A stretch of DNA of 64,000 nt from Pseudomonas sp. KU26590. Its GTDB lineage: Bacteria; Pseudomonadota; Gammaproteobacteria; Pseudomonadales; Pseudomonadaceae. Shown piece by piece: positions 43,471 through 53,700 of the stretch. How positions within the stretch are numbered: the stretch's first letter is position 1; each line of letters begins with the position of its first letter. The notes below the pieces were generated by a model that saw nothing but the letters and a program-made list of their open reading frames with translations, was not told the origin of the DNA and ran no database searches. The DNA is taken from contig NZ_CP110644.1 of assembly GCF_026153515.1 (NCBI RefSeq), forward strand, positions 3,253,501 through 3,317,500, given 5' to 3'. The translations under genes were made by a program, and so were the position numbers.

Positions 43471-45401
43471 TGAACAGCGTAAGCAAACTGTTGCCACTGA
43501 CCCTGTTGGCGCTGGCCGTGTGCCCGAATGCCCATGCTGCTGCCTACCGGCTGGCCTTTTCCAAAGGCGAGAACGTCGAGGTATTCGTGGACCATGCCGA
43601 CAATCAGCCGTGGTGCACGAACCCGCTGGCGCTGCGTTTTGCCTTCGCAGGCAAGCCGGACAACGATGGGGTGGCGCGCCTGCTGCCCAAACTCGGCGGC
43701 CTGCTTGCCAGCCAGTGCCCGAGTGCTGCCACGGTGACCTGGAAAAGCTACAACGCCCAAGGCCAGATCGTTGCCATCGGGGTGGCTGCCAAGGCGGAGG
43801 AATGGTCCAGCCATGTCGTCGTGGCTGATATGCTGGCCGTGCCGGCAGCCAAGGTGGCCGCTTCGCCTGTCTCCGAGCCAAGCCCGGCGTCCGTGCCGCC
43901 CGTTCCTGCACCCGTTGCAGCTGCGGCCCCAGTCCCGCCGCCTGCTCCTGCGCCGGTTGCGGCTGCAGATCCAGTGCCACCACCTGCTCCTGCACCCGCT
44001 GTGGCCGCAGATCCAGTACCTGCTCCTGCTCCTGCTCCTGCTCCTGCACCCAGTCCTGCAGTTCCACAACCGGCTGAATCGGAACCGGCTCCGCAGTCCC
44101 CTGCGCCCAAAACGATTACACATGCGACGCCGGCTTTTGCGGTATCCGGCTGGACGCCGCCGGCAGAGGCCGACGCGATCAAGGCCGCCACTTTTTTCCT
44201 GGAACTCAAAGATCAGAACGGGTGCCTGTTTCGTACCACCTACAAGCCAGACGGTGACACCCGCTTCGTGAGTGCAAAATCCACCGGTGTCACCTGCGGT
44301 TCCGATGGCTACGCTGCAGGGGAGGGGGCAGTGGTGGTGCTACGGGCAGACGGGGTGAAGCTGAAGGAATATGAAGGCAGTTTTCATCAAGGCATCCCGT
44401 TCAACAAACAAGCGCCGCAGCTTCCTATCGTAGGCTTTGATAACCAGAAAAACGCCCTGATGCTGCTCACCAGTGACCCGGCCAGTGGCATACATTATCT
44501 GCTGCGAGCGTCTTACAGCTGGAGTGGCTATTGGGACACACGCAGTCCGGCGCTGGTAGCTGTGACCGAAAACCAGGAGCTTTTCCGCCAGCTTGAAACC
44601 ATTAAAACCACGGTATTCACCGCTCTGAGTGCTCTGGACCAAGCCCAGCCAAAAACCCCGAACGTCAGCTTCATTGCCGTTCGAGATGTACCACAGGGCC
44701 TGTTGAAGAATGACCGCGACAGCTGGCTGTATGAATCCAGCATCAACCGGAACTGGAGCACCAAAAGCTGGCAGTTCAACCCGCAAAACGCCAACAACTA
44801 CCTGTTTATGCATGAAGCGCAGGTCGCCGAGCAAAAGCGTGCTGCCGACCGTCAGCGCCAGTACGAAGAACAGAGAAAACTTGAGCAGGCCGGCTACCAG
44901 GCTCAGACCCAGCTCCAGCAGTTTGCCCAACTGAAAACCGAAAGCAGCGACGCTAAATATATCCAGTCTCGACTGCTCACCGACGTCAGCTATGCACCCA
45001 CTTCCGGAGGAGGCTATGCGCGGCTGGTGGCCGGCGGCAAAGCCGCTTACAGCCAGATCGTGCACATCGTCGGCAAGACGGATGGACGCTGGGAAACCGA
45101 TTATCCCTATGAGTCGCAACTGAACATTGTCAGCCCCAACCTGAAGCCTGAGAAGGGCTGGTTCCTGGCCAAAGGCGAGGTCACCGTGGATCCGGTCAAG
45201 CGAGACAGCGAAGACCTGCCGCTGACCCTTGTAGCGGTCAATTACCTGCAAGCCTGCACCGAAGACGGCTGCACGGATTTGCGTGATCCACTGAAAATCA
45301 TGCGCATGCAGTTGGGTGACGACAGCTGGACGCCCGACGCGGCGCGCCAGGTATTCAAACAGGCCTGGCCTGACCGGAACATTCAGGGGGATGTGCAATG
45401 A
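43470..45401 (+). CDS. periplasmic protein with proline-alanine linker, unknown function
   Basis: The 643-residue product has a signal peptide (LLPLTLLALAVCPNAHAAA) and an N-terminal domain of about 110 residues. A long Pro-Ala linker (about residues 140-210, PAPAPVAAA-type) follows, then a C-terminal region of about 430 residues with no recognised family. That region includes a charged coiled segment (AEQKRAADRQRQYEEQRKLE). The ATG overlaps the stop of the first gene (TGATG). The linker could span the periplasm or peptidoglycan. Part of it is encoded by a hexanucleotide repeat. Confidence 0.8.
   Translation: MNSVSKLLPLTLLALAVCPNAHAAAYRLAFSKGENVEVFVDHADNQPWCTNPLALRFAFAGKPDNDGVARLLPKLGGLLASQCPSAATVTWKSYNAQGQIVAIGVAAKAEEWSSHVVVADMLAVPAAKVAASPVSEPSPASVPPVPAPVAAAAPVPPPAPAPVAAADPVPPPAPAPAVAADPVPAPAPAPAPAPSPAVPQPAESEPAPQSPAPKTITHATPAFAVSGWTPPAEADAIKAATFFLELKDQNGCLFRTTYKPDGDTRFVSAKSTGVTCGSDGYAAGEGAVVVLRADGVKLKEYEGSFHQGIPFNKQAPQLPIVGFDNQKNALMLLTSDPASGIHYLLRASYSWSGYWDTRSPALVAVTENQELFRQLETIKTTVFTALSALDQAQPKTPNVSFIAVRDVPQGLLKNDRDSWLYESSINRNWSTKSWQFNPQNANNYLFMHEAQVAEQKRAADRQRQYEEQRKLEQAGYQAQTQLQQFAQLKTESSDAKYIQSRLLTDVSYAPTSGGGYARLVAGGKAAYSQIVHIVGKTDGRWETDYPYESQLNIVSPNLKPEKGWFLAKGEVTVDPVKRDSEDLPLTLVAVNYLQACTEDGCTDLRDPLKIMRMQLGDDSWTPDAARQVFKQAWPDRNIQGDVQ
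44020..44047 (+). repeat. in-frame hexanucleotide repeat in the Pro-Ala linker
   Basis: The hexamer CTGCTC is repeated about four to five times without change, encoding Ala-Pro pairs. Similar but degenerate copies extend from about 43900 to 44060. Slippage here would change linker length by two residues per unit without breaking the frame. Confidence 0.75.
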
Positions 45402-46435
45402 TCCAGAAAAAACTGCTTGTCCCTGCTGCGGCTGTGGCGATACTCGCTGCGGGCTACTTTGGCTTGTGTGCCTATGCCAGCAAGCAGGCACAGAACCGCC
45501 TGGATGACTTCGTGTATGACAACCATCTCAGCGGCACAGTCAGCTGGGCCTCGGTCAGCTCCTCGCCATTTGGCGGCAAGGTCGTGATCAAGGGTGTGGA
45601 GTTTGGAGAGGGGAAAGCAGGCGGTCTGCGTGCCGATAAAGTCATCGTGACCGACTTGATCAACAATGACAGCCGCTCCCGTGTGCGCATCGAAGCCAGC
45701 GGCATACAGGCGTCCAACAGCTCGCTGCAAAGCCTGCAGGACCTGGGCGCAATGGCCGGCTTGACAGGGATGGGCGGTGGCTCAAGGGGCATGAATAATT
45801 TTGGCCCGTTATTAAGCAGCGGTCGCAACGAGCTCAAACCATTCGACCTCATGCTGTTTCTGGACCTGAATGACGACGCCACCCGCGCCACGGGTGAGAC
45901 CCTTTTGGACATGCCAGACCTGTTCACCTTTAGCGCCAGCTATCGCATGGATAACGTCAAGGACCTTCACCGTACGATCAACGACTTGCAGCGCGGCGGT
46001 GAAATGGCCGTCTATGGGTTGCTCGGCGGTGCAGCACAAGGCATGCAAGCTGCATTCGCTCGAGCCGAGTTGAGCGAATTGAACGTCAGTTTCAAGGACA
46101 AGGGCATGGTCAAACGTAGCGCATTGCTCGAACAACGCTACGCCACGCCCTTGGACCCGACTGCCGGCAGCGCCGACAAACAGCGCCAGGCCTGGTTCGA
46201 AAAGAGCCTGGGTAGCTGGCAGAAAAACTGTGAAAGCGGAATGCGCGCAAAGGCCCCGATGCTCAGCGATGGCTGCGAGCTGATGGTTAAGCTGTTCAAA
46301 GGCAAAAACGACGGTATCCAACTGAGCATCGACCCCAAAGACCCGGTCCGGGTCATGGACCTGATGAGCCTGTTCGGCGGCAGCAATAGCAGGCAGCTGA
46401 TGGAACGGTTGAATCCGGAGGTGAGCTCATTGTAG
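45398..46435 (+). CDS. inner-membrane-anchored periplasmic protein, unknown function
   Basis: The 345-residue product has an N-terminal helix (LLVPAAAVAILAAGYFGLCA) and a large domain with the pattern of YdgA/AsmA-like periplasmic proteins. It begins KQAQNRLDDFVYDNHLSGTV and contains SPFGGKVVIKGVEFGEGKAG, a beta-strand-rich stretch. I cannot name the family with certainty. The ATG overlaps the preceding stop (ATGA). It is the last gene of the operon and probably works with the two upstream products in the envelope. Confidence 0.75.
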   Translation: MIQKKLLVPAAAVAILAAGYFGLCAYASKQAQNRLDDFVYDNHLSGTVSWASVSSSPFGGKVVIKGVEFGEGKAGGLRADKVIVTDLINNDSRSRVRIEASGIQASNSSLQSLQDLGAMAGLTGMGGGSRGMNNFGPLLSSGRNELKPFDLMLFLDLNDDATRATGETLLDMPDLFTFSASYRMDNVKDLHRTINDLQRGGEMAVYGLLGGAAQGMQAAFARAELSELNVSFKDKGMVKRSALLEQRYATPLDPTAGSADKQRQAWFEKSLGSWQKNCESGMRAKAPMLSDGCELMVKLFKGKNDGIQLSIDPKDPVRVMDLMSLFGGSNSRQLMERLNPEVSSL

Positions 46436-46530
46436 GTTCGGCGGGACTGACACTATTTTATTTAGTCAGGATGAGCAGGCGTACTCCGCCCACTTCCCGA
46501 AACTTGTTAAAAACTTGGGTGCCGGGCCAA

Positions 46531-46845
46531 ATGGGACAGCAAACAGAAGAGCTGATCGACGTACTTGAGCAACTGATCGAGCTACTTGAAAGCGACGGAG
46601 ATATGCATTGGAGCCGGTGGATGCGGAAGGCACGAGCCATGCTCATCGACTCCGATTATTCCGGGATTGCCTACCTGCGGTCGGCCTATGGAGGCATGGG
46701 TTCGTTCAACGATCTGATGCTTGGACAGAATGTTGCCGGGGTTGGTTATTCCTGGACACCACGGCATGTGGAGATGAACGATAAACTTGAAGCGTTGCGC
46801 AACAGAGCGGCCCAGCTCGCCATTGAAATAAAGCGGTCTTTGTAG
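46531..46845 (+). CDS. DUF6966-like small protein
   Basis: The 104-residue product shows EELIDVLEQLIELLESDGDM followed by HWSRWMRKARAMLIDSDYSG and AYGGMGSFNDLMLGQN. This fits a family of immunity-like or regulatory small proteins, annotated as DUF6966. Function is unknown. A start 20 codons earlier (46471) is possible, but that extension looks noncoding and has no ribosome site. It converges with the gene at 46883. Confidence 0.72.
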   Translation: MGQQTEELIDVLEQLIELLESDGDMHWSRWMRKARAMLIDSDYSGIAYLRSAYGGMGSFNDLMLGQNVAGVGYSWTPRHVEMNDKLEALRNRAAQLAIEIKRSL

Positions 46846-46882
46846 AGTCTGTTGGCAACCGTTCGACTGGGGCGAGATCAGC

Positions 46883-47224
46883 CTATTCGTCCCTTTTGAG
46901 TAACCGGCGCAGCATCGTTATTGCTGCTGTGGCCAACACCAGAATCATGAAAACGGTCCCGGCGACGTTCCAGCCAAAGCGGGTAGGTTCGACATCGGAG
47001 AAGATAATGTCTTTGATACGGTGGCCTTTGGGCCCTGTGAACGCCACGATTTGCCCGCTCATTAACGCCAGGTAGAGCTCGACACTCGCGCCGCAGGCGC
47101 CCACGAAACTGAATATCCCCAACAGCGCGGCATAAAAAGGCTGGCGACTTTTAGGTATCTGGTCGAATAAAGACCTGCGTGGGATGGGGGGCTTGGGGGA
47201 GACTCGGCGTTTGTGGTTTATCAC
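46883..47224 (-). CDS. small two-helix membrane protein
   Basis: The 113-residue product has a basic N-terminus (HKRRVSPKPPIPRRS) and two membrane helices (FYAALLGIFSFVGACGASVE and VAGTVFMILVLATAAITMLR). A loop of about 40 residues lies between them. I recognise no family. It is divergent from the lipoprotein gene at 47383, with about 160 bases between. Confidence 0.68.
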   Translation of the reverse strand: MINHKRRVSPKPPIPRRSLFDQIPKSRQPFYAALLGIFSFVGACGASVELYLALMSGQIVAFTGPKGHRIKDIIFSDVEPTRFGWNVAGTVFMILVLATAAITMLRRLLKRDE

Positions 47225-47382
47225 TGTGGCTGCTCCGTATAATCAATCTTCACATCGTCTGGTATCTGATTCAGGATCAGGATCAGGCGCTGGCTCTGCT
47301 TTCATCATGAGTCATCGCCAGCCGGTGCCGGTTTGATCGCGGGACCGGCTGTTGAAACTATCTGACATCTCTCGCTAAGGAT

Positions 47383-47880
47383 GTGGCGTTGAACAACTTG
47401 TTTTTGATTGGCTGTGTGATCTCGCTCACCGGGTGCGTGGGTCATTATCAGCAGCCCGCAGCGGACGCGCCCCGTGCGACTCTTGAAGCCCAAAAGGGTG
47501 ATAACAATCTCATCGATGGCGGAGCCCAGTCATATTGGGCTTTTTATGACGCGCATTGCCAGGACACTGGTCAAACTGGAGCCCTTGGTACGGTGTCGCC
47601 ATCCTCACCTGGAAAAAATCGATTTTTTATCCAGACCAATCGACGGATTTACCTAACCGCCCTTAGCGCTGGCGTCATTGAGCGCGAGAGCTTTGCAAAA
47701 CCGATGATTCGTAGGAGTTGTCTGAGCGTCAGCAGCTTCGTCCCTGAAACTGGCGCGACGTACCAAGTCACTCATACTGCTCCTGCATGGGGTTGCTCAG
47801 TGGAGATTATCAATCTCCAGACCGGCCAAGCTCCATCGACACTGATTGTCGAACCGGTCACGAAAGAATGTGGGCTGTAA
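47383..47880 (+). CDS. putative lipoprotein
   Basis: The product is up to 165 residues and has a lipobox (LTGC) about 18 residues from the start, preceded by LFLIGCVIS. The mature part contains two or more Cys and has no recognised domain. The start is GTG 47383 or TTG 47389; AAGGA lies just upstream. It is a single gene in a region of small hypothetical genes. Confidence 0.65.
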   Translation: MALNNLFLIGCVISLTGCVGHYQQPAADAPRATLEAQKGDNNLIDGGAQSYWAFYDAHCQDTGQTGALGTVSPSSPGKNRFFIQTNRRIYLTALSAGVIERESFAKPMIRRSCLSVSSFVPETGATYQVTHTAPAWGCSVEIINLQTGQAPSTLIVEPVTKECGL

Positions 47881-48323
47881 ATGGTGCGTCGGGAACATAT
47901 CCCGTGGGCTGTCCAGCAGATCCTGGTCGCACACCCACGCTCAGAGCGTGAGCCCTGCGTGTCTCCTATTTGACGAACCTCAGTTACACGAACCCAATCT
48001 TTACTTCCAGCGTGTGCTCTCTTGCCACAGCCTGGTCAGGCGTCATTTTCGTCTCTTTAAACTTTGCTTAAAAAAGCGCGGCGTCAGCTAATAGCCACTG
48101 CCGTCCGCCTGACGCCGAAGTCCAGGCATCAGCCAGTGACCGCCATACCCTCGCTGTGAGTGGATGTCGTCGGTGGAGACATGGATTCTTCTCCGGTCCA
48201 GCCGTGAATGGTGCAATTCAGTCACCCTAAACTTTGCAGCGTGCTCCCTGGACGACTTCCCGGCTAAAACCGGTCCTACCTCGCGCCGCGTGTCGGCTGC
48301 ATCGGACTAAGTCTGTCGACAGG
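47881..48323. other. intergenic region with a lone REP
   Basis: These 443 bases between two convergent genes have no supported coding frame; a frame at 47846-48091 overlaps the lipoprotein and has unlikely composition. A single REP lies at 48256-48279. The rest holds nothing I can name. Confidence 0.55.
48256..48279 (-). repeat. single REP element
   Basis: CTTCCCGGCTAAAACCGGTC is a reverse REP with one substitution (AAAACC for AAAGCC) relative to the copies elsewhere in the window. No partner REP is found within 150 bases, so this is a lone, probably decaying copy. Confidence 0.8.
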
Positions 48324-49085
48324 TCACTGGCGCAACGCACGGCGAGCATAGCGGCGCACATCGTCCAGCGCCGGCACAACGGCCAGCGCGCCAAGCACCA
48401 GCGAGAGCGGCACGGTCGCGATGTACCCGACGTGTTTAAACCCGTACGCACCGGCCACCCCACCGGCGAAAAAGCTCAAGGCCAGTACGGTCAATATCTT
48501 CAAGCGCGCGCGATTGGCCAGCACACGCGGCTGCCCGGGCGGTGTGGCGCCATTCCAGTAAAAGAATTTGCCGAGTTCAATGCCGATGTCAGTGACGATG
48601 CCGGTGATATGGGTGGTTCTGATTTCGGCCTTGGAGACCTTGGTGATGAGGGCGTTTTGCAGGCCCATGATGAAGCACAGCAGCATCACGGTGAGCGACA
48701 CGATCACGCCGTCCAGCGCCGACAGCCTGGCGCCCAGCAAGCCGAAGCAGATCAGCAAAAATGCTTCCAACAGCAGCGGCAGCGCGAATGCACTGTGCAG
48801 GCGTTTGCGCCGGGAGTAATTGACCATGATGGCCGAGCAGGCGGCACCTGCCATGAAGGAGAGCAGGGCGCTGCCGCCGCGCAACGCTAGGTCGTACGCT
48901 CCCAGCACCGCGTTGTCGGCCATTGACGAGACGATGCCGGTCATGTGCGACGTGTACTGCTGAACCGCCAGAAAGCCTCCGGCGTTGATGGCCCCAGCCA
49001 CAAAAGCCAGGGCGAAGCCAAGCTGCCGGTTCGCGGCGGGGGTGCGTCTTCTGCCGGTCAGGCTGCGGATGTATCTGATTGCCAT
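48324..49085 (-). CDS. DUF1275 (YoaK-like) membrane protein
   Basis: The 253-residue inner membrane protein has about six helices. It begins LGFALAFVAGAINAGGFLAV and contains YTSHMTGIVSSMADNAVLG, LCFIMGLQNALITKVSKAEI and THITGIVTDIGIELGKFFYW, all typical of DUF1275. The family function is unknown. ATG 49085 directly follows a TTG; neither has a strong ribosome site. The PRC-barrel gene lies 39 bases upstream on the same strand, so the two may be cotranscribed. Confidence 0.88.
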   Translation of the reverse strand: MAIRYIRSLTGRRRTPAANRQLGFALAFVAGAINAGGFLAVQQYTSHMTGIVSSMADNAVLGAYDLALRGGSALLSFMAGAACSAIMVNYSRRKRLHSAFALPLLLEAFLLICFGLLGARLSALDGVIVSLTVMLLCFIMGLQNALITKVSKAEIRTTHITGIVTDIGIELGKFFYWNGATPPGQPRVLANRARLKILTVLALSFFAGGVAGAYGFKHVGYIATVPLSLVLGALAVVPALDDVRRYARRALRQ

Positions 49086-49124
49086 CAAAGGGGCCCGTGC
49101 CTGCTGGTTTACCTGACGCCGTAC

Positions 49125-49823
49125 TCATCCGACCTGTGCAATGACCGCCTCGATTCGCCAGTACGCAACCCGCCCGTAGTGTGCGTACAGGGCTTCTTCG
49201 CGTTCACGGTTCAACTGCTGCGTGGATTCGTAATGAGGGGATGCCCTGACGGCGGCCTGTTCGAGGTCTACCGCGACAATCTTGTCCTGCCACGACACCT
49301 CGTCGATCCACTCTGGCGCGATCAGCACCTTGTGTCCATGCCACCAATGGCTGGTATTGACCACCAGGTACTGAATCGCCCAAGTGTCTTCGTTGATCAG
49401 CACGTCATCGACGTGGCCGATTTCACCGTCTGTGGCTTTGATGTGACAGCCGATCAATGCACGGCAGCTGCGCAAGCTCTGATCATCGGTTGGCTCCTGG
49501 GTCGGTGGCGCAATCGCCCAGCTTTCGATCGACGGCTGATCTTGAGCAGCGGCCACGGCGCGCCGCTCATGTTCGGAATCCAGAACATCCCTGACCTCTT
49601 GCTTGTCGACATGGATCGGCAACCTGCGTGAGACCCAATCCGGCAGTCCGGTGGAGAACGGCGAGATCAGTACCTGACCGCCGAACAGCCAGGATCCGGT
49701 CTCGACCACCAGGTACCTGATGACCCAGGCTTCGTTGTCGAAATAGAAATCGTCCACGTCGCCGATATCACCGTCAATGGCGGCGAGGGTGAAACCTTCA
49801 AGGTCTCGCATGCTGCGTAACAT
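49125..49823 (-). CDS. PRC-barrel domain protein (two domains)
   Basis: The 232-residue product has two PRC-barrel domains. The first is at about residues 5-85 (LEGFTLAAIDGDIGDVDDFY, WVIRYLVVETGSWLFGG) and the second at about 120-205 (GCHIKATDGEIGHVDDVLIN, WAIQYLVVNTSHWWHGH). Such cytoplasmic proteins occur in stress-response loci of pseudomonads, but their role is unclear. ATG 49823 has AAAGGA upstream; the longer frame is rejected. It lies 112 bases downstream of the Crp/Fnr gene. Confidence 0.87.
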   Translation of the reverse strand: MLRSMRDLEGFTLAAIDGDIGDVDDFYFDNEAWVIRYLVVETGSWLFGGQVLISPFSTGLPDWVSRRLPIHVDKQEVRDVLDSEHERRAVAAAQDQPSIESWAIAPPTQEPTDDQSLRSCRALIGCHIKATDGEIGHVDDVLINEDTWAIQYLVVNTSHWWHGHKVLIAPEWIDEVSWQDKIVAVDLEQAAVRASPHYESTQQLNREREEALYAHYGRVAYWRIEAVIAQVG

Positions 49824-49935
49824 AGGGCTGTCCTTTGTTGTGCCGGTCGAGTATTCGGCACAGGGGAAGGGTGCAAGCCAGCCACTCGAAATGGCCACGG
49901 ACACTCTGCGCGGTGCTGCGCGGCGCGTCTGTTCG

Positions 49936-50718
49936 TCAGCGCACGTTGCCAGGGTGAGCCGGCGGTGCAGGCCGCACAGGCGTGCCAGCCACTGATGACT
50001 CGTGGCGACGGGTATAGCTCAGCAAGCGGTCGGACTCGGCCTTGACCACCGAATAACATTCGCAGCTCAACCGTTCCAGACGCGGGCGATCCAGGACCTT
50101 GATCTGGCCACGGCTGTATTCGATCACGCCCTGGCGCTGCAGCTTGCCCGCCGCTTCGGTGACACCTTCTCGGCGCACGCCCAGCATATTGGCCATGAGT
50201 TCCTGGGTCATGGTCAGTTGATTGCCTTGCAGCCGGTCCAGCGACAACAGCAACCAGCGGCACAACTGCTGATCGATCGAATGATGGCGATTGCACAAGC
50301 CGGTCTGTGACATTTGCGCAATCAAGGCCTGGGTGTAGCGCAGCATGAGCAGCAACAAATCGCCGTGGCGATCGAACTCTTCCTTGAGCCTATGGCCGGC
50401 CAGGCGGAAGGCGCCCCCGGCACTCTGCACCACCGCGCGACTGGACGTGCTCTCGCCACCCATGAACACCGCGATGCCGACAAGCCCCTCGTTGCCCACC
50501 ACGGCGATCTCTGCCGAGGACCCGCTTTCAGTGACCTGCAGCAAGGACACGATCGAGTCGGTAGGGAAGTACACCTGACGCAGAGTGTCCCCGGGCTCAT
50601 ACAGCACCTCGCCCAATACCAGGTCCACCCACTCCATGTGCGGGGCCAGGCGCAAGAGTTCTTCCTCGGCGAGCGCAGCAAGCAGGTGATTGTCGACGGG
50701 CTGCGGCGCGGTGCACAT
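49936..50718 (-). CDS. Crp/Fnr-family transcriptional regulator
   Basis: The 260-residue product has an N-terminal cyclic-nucleotide-binding-like domain (EVLYEPGDTLRQVYFPTDSI, then AEIAVVGNEGLVGIAVFMGG). A C-terminal winged helix follows (LTMTQELMANMLGVRREGVT, EAAGKLQRQGVIEYSRGQIK). It lacks the N-terminal Cys cluster of FNR and the full cAMP-binding motif, so its signal is not evident. ATG 50718 has GGAG upstream. It follows the glucan synthase gene by 64 bases on the same strand. Confidence 0.9.
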   Translation of the reverse strand: MCTAPQPVDNHLLAALAEEELLRLAPHMEWVDLVLGEVLYEPGDTLRQVYFPTDSIVSLLQVTESGSSAEIAVVGNEGLVGIAVFMGGESTSSRAVVQSAGGAFRLAGHRLKEEFDRHGDLLLLMLRYTQALIAQMSQTGLCNRHHSIDQQLCRWLLLSLDRLQGNQLTMTQELMANMLGVRREGVTEAAGKLQRQGVIEYSRGQIKVLDRPRLERLSCECYSVVKAESDRLLSYTRRHESSVAGTPVRPAPPAHPGNVR

Positions 50719-50782
50719 GGTGGAACTCCAGAAGTAGGGACGACGAACAGAGGGTACTCCAGCGCAGCGCCGGCGCCGCGGG

Positions 50783-53700
50783 TCAATCATCGGCTGCCGT
50801 CGTGTATTCGATCGGCTCGTGTGCTGCTGGCTGCGCACCGCCGCACTCAATCCGTACCCAGCGCTCCACGCCATCGTCCACCAGCGCCAACGCATTGCCT
50901 TCGACCGGTGTGCCATCCAGCGTCATCGAGGTGCCGGCCGTATCGCCACGGACCACCTCGAAGTGGTACTGCGTCCCTGCAAAGCGGTAACTCAGGGTAA
51001 ACCCGGGCCAGTCCGCCGGCATCAAAGGGTTTAGCTGCAGCAGGTTGCCGTTGCGTGTAAGCCCCAGCAGTGACTCGACGCCCAACCGGTACATCCAGCC
51101 AGCGGAGCCGGTGTACCACGTCCAGCCGCCACGCCCTGCATGGGGCGCAATGCCGTAGACATCGGCCGCCATCACGTAGGGCTCGACTTTGTAAGTGTCG
51201 ATCCTGGCACTGTTGAGGGGGTCGGCCGGGTTGATCATGTGCAGCAGCTCCCAGGCTTTGGCCGTATCGCCCAACTGCGCAAAGGCCATCGCCGCCCAGA
51301 CGGCCGCGTGGGTGTATTGCCCTCCGTTCTCGCGCACGCCTGGCACGTAGCCCTTGATGTAGCCCGGGTCTTGCAGGCCTTTGTCGAACGGAGGGTCGAG
51401 CAGCAGGACGGCGCGGATGTCCGGTTTGACCAGGTACTGATCCACCGCCTGCATCGCCAGGTGCTGGCGTTCGGGTGATCCTGCACCGGACAACACCGAC
51501 CAGCTCTGGGCGATGGAATCCAGCCGACACTCATCGTTGACGGAAGAACCCAGAGGCTGTCCATCGTCAAACCAGCCACGGCGATACCACGCGCCGTCCC
51601 AGGCAGCCGCTTCCAGGCTCCCACGGAGTTCTTTCGCGTGTTCATCGCAGCGTGCCGCGAATTCACTGTCGCCGTGGCGCTCGGCCAGCCGTGCGAAACG
51701 CTCCAGCACCTGACACCCGAAAAAGCCCAGCCAGACGCTTTCACCCTTGCCGAGATAGCCCACGCGATTCATGCCGTCATTCCAGTCGCCACTGCCCATC
51801 AATGGCAGACCGTGTTCACCGCGGCTCAGGCTGTGCTCGATGGCGCGAAGACAGTGCTGATACAGCGGCTCCTGCAGCGCTGATAGACCGGGCAAGTCGT
51901 AATAGGATTCTTCCCCCGGCCCCAGCGCGCGCCCTTCAAGGTAGCCGGCGGGTTCGTCCAGCACCGACAGATCACCGGTGACCTCGACGTAGCGGCTGGT
52001 GGCGGCCACCAACCACAGGAAATCGTCGGAGCAAGCCGTGCGCACGCCTCGATTGAGGGGAGGGTGCCACCAGTGCTGAACATCGCCCTCTGCGTATTGA
52101 TGATTCGCGCACAACAACAGGTGCGCCCGCGCTGCTGCTGGATCGGCATGGATCATGGCCATGCTGTCCTGCAGCTGATCGCGAAAACCGATGGCGCCGC
52201 CCGACTGGTAATAGCCACTGCGGGCGAGAAACCGGCAGGCGATGACCTGGTACATCAACCAGCCGTTGAGCATCACGTCCAGGGCCGGCACCGGGGTCTT
52301 CACCTGAACCACGGAGAGCACCGAGCGCCAATGGTCTTTGACTTTCTGCAACTCCTGCGCCGCCACCTGTACGCCTTTGTAACGTTGCGCCAGCTGGGTG
52401 GCCGCCTGGGCGTGTTTCTCCGCACCCAGGCGCAGGACGACTTCCGTGCCTTGCCCGTGTGTGAGCGCCACTGCCACCTGTATAGCGGCGCAGGGGTCCA
52501 GACCTCCACCGGTTTTCCCGGACAGTCCTTTGTGCCGCATTGCTGCGGGAGACTGCAGACTGCCGCTGCGTCCGATGAACTCGGTACGGTCCGCCGTGAC
52601 GCTGTGATCGACGGAATCGGTATCAAAGAATGCCACGCGCTCGCTGAATTCCACCGACCAGGCGTTGCGGGCGAACAAGGCGCCGCTGGCAGGATCCGAA
52701 TGGGTGACCACGTGCATGGCTGATTTACTGCGCAGATCGCCCAGCACCCACTCCACATAGCCCGTCACCGAGAGGTTGCGGTCACGCCCCGACACATTGC
52801 GCAGCACCAGCCTGGAGAACTTGATCGGCGCATCCAGCGCCACGTAAACCCAGAGTTCGCTGCGGATGCCGTCTTCCTCGTGCTCAAACACGGTGTAACC
52901 GAAGCCGTGGCGCGTTCGGTAAGCGCCAGTGCCCGAGGCAGGTCTGGGGGTGGCCGACCAGAAATGACCGGTGTCCTCATCACGCAGGTAAATGACCTCA
53001 CCGACGGGGTCGCTCACCGGGTCGTTGTGCCAGGGCGTGAGGCGGAACTCGTGGGCATTTTCGGCCCAGGTGTAGGCACTGCCGGACTCAGAGATGACGG
53101 TGCCCATCTGGGCATTGGCAATCACGTTGACCCAGGGGGCTGGCGTGGGATGGGAGGCCGGGGCGTTGATGATGTACTCACCGCCATCCTGGCTGAACGC
53201 ACCGTAGGCATTACTCAGTGGCAGCGACACGGGAATCGGGGCAAGGGCCGGCTGCGATGGCGCTGGCACATGAGCGCGGGTCGCGACAAACGCCGGGTGC
53301 ACCCGCACTACGCGGCGTCGGTGAACCTGCTCGGCCAGGGTCCCACGCCCTTCGGCAAACACCAGCCGCGCAGCCGAGAGGATCAGCGTGCGGTCCTCGT
53401 TGGACATCTGCTGCGCCATACGCACGAATATGCCGCCCGGCCTATCCACCAGCGTGGCTTCACTGCCGGACGTGACCAGTCCCATGATCGCGTCCTGCAG
53501 TTGCTGGCGATAACCCACCTGATCTTCGTTCCAGATCAGCAGGTCCGTGAGCAGGCCTTTCTGTCGCCAGTAGGCGTGGGCCTGAATCATCTTCTGGACC
53601 AGCTCGATATTTTCAAGGCTGTTAACCTGCAACAGCACGATGGGTAGGTCGCCTGAAATCGACTGCCCCCACAGGCCTTGCTGATTGCGCAGGTTGGCCG

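Noticed and set aside
43090..44067. Minus-strand frame of 325 codons with Gln-Glu repeats
   Set aside because: It mirrors the Pro-Ala repeat of the plus-strand gene and has no other support.
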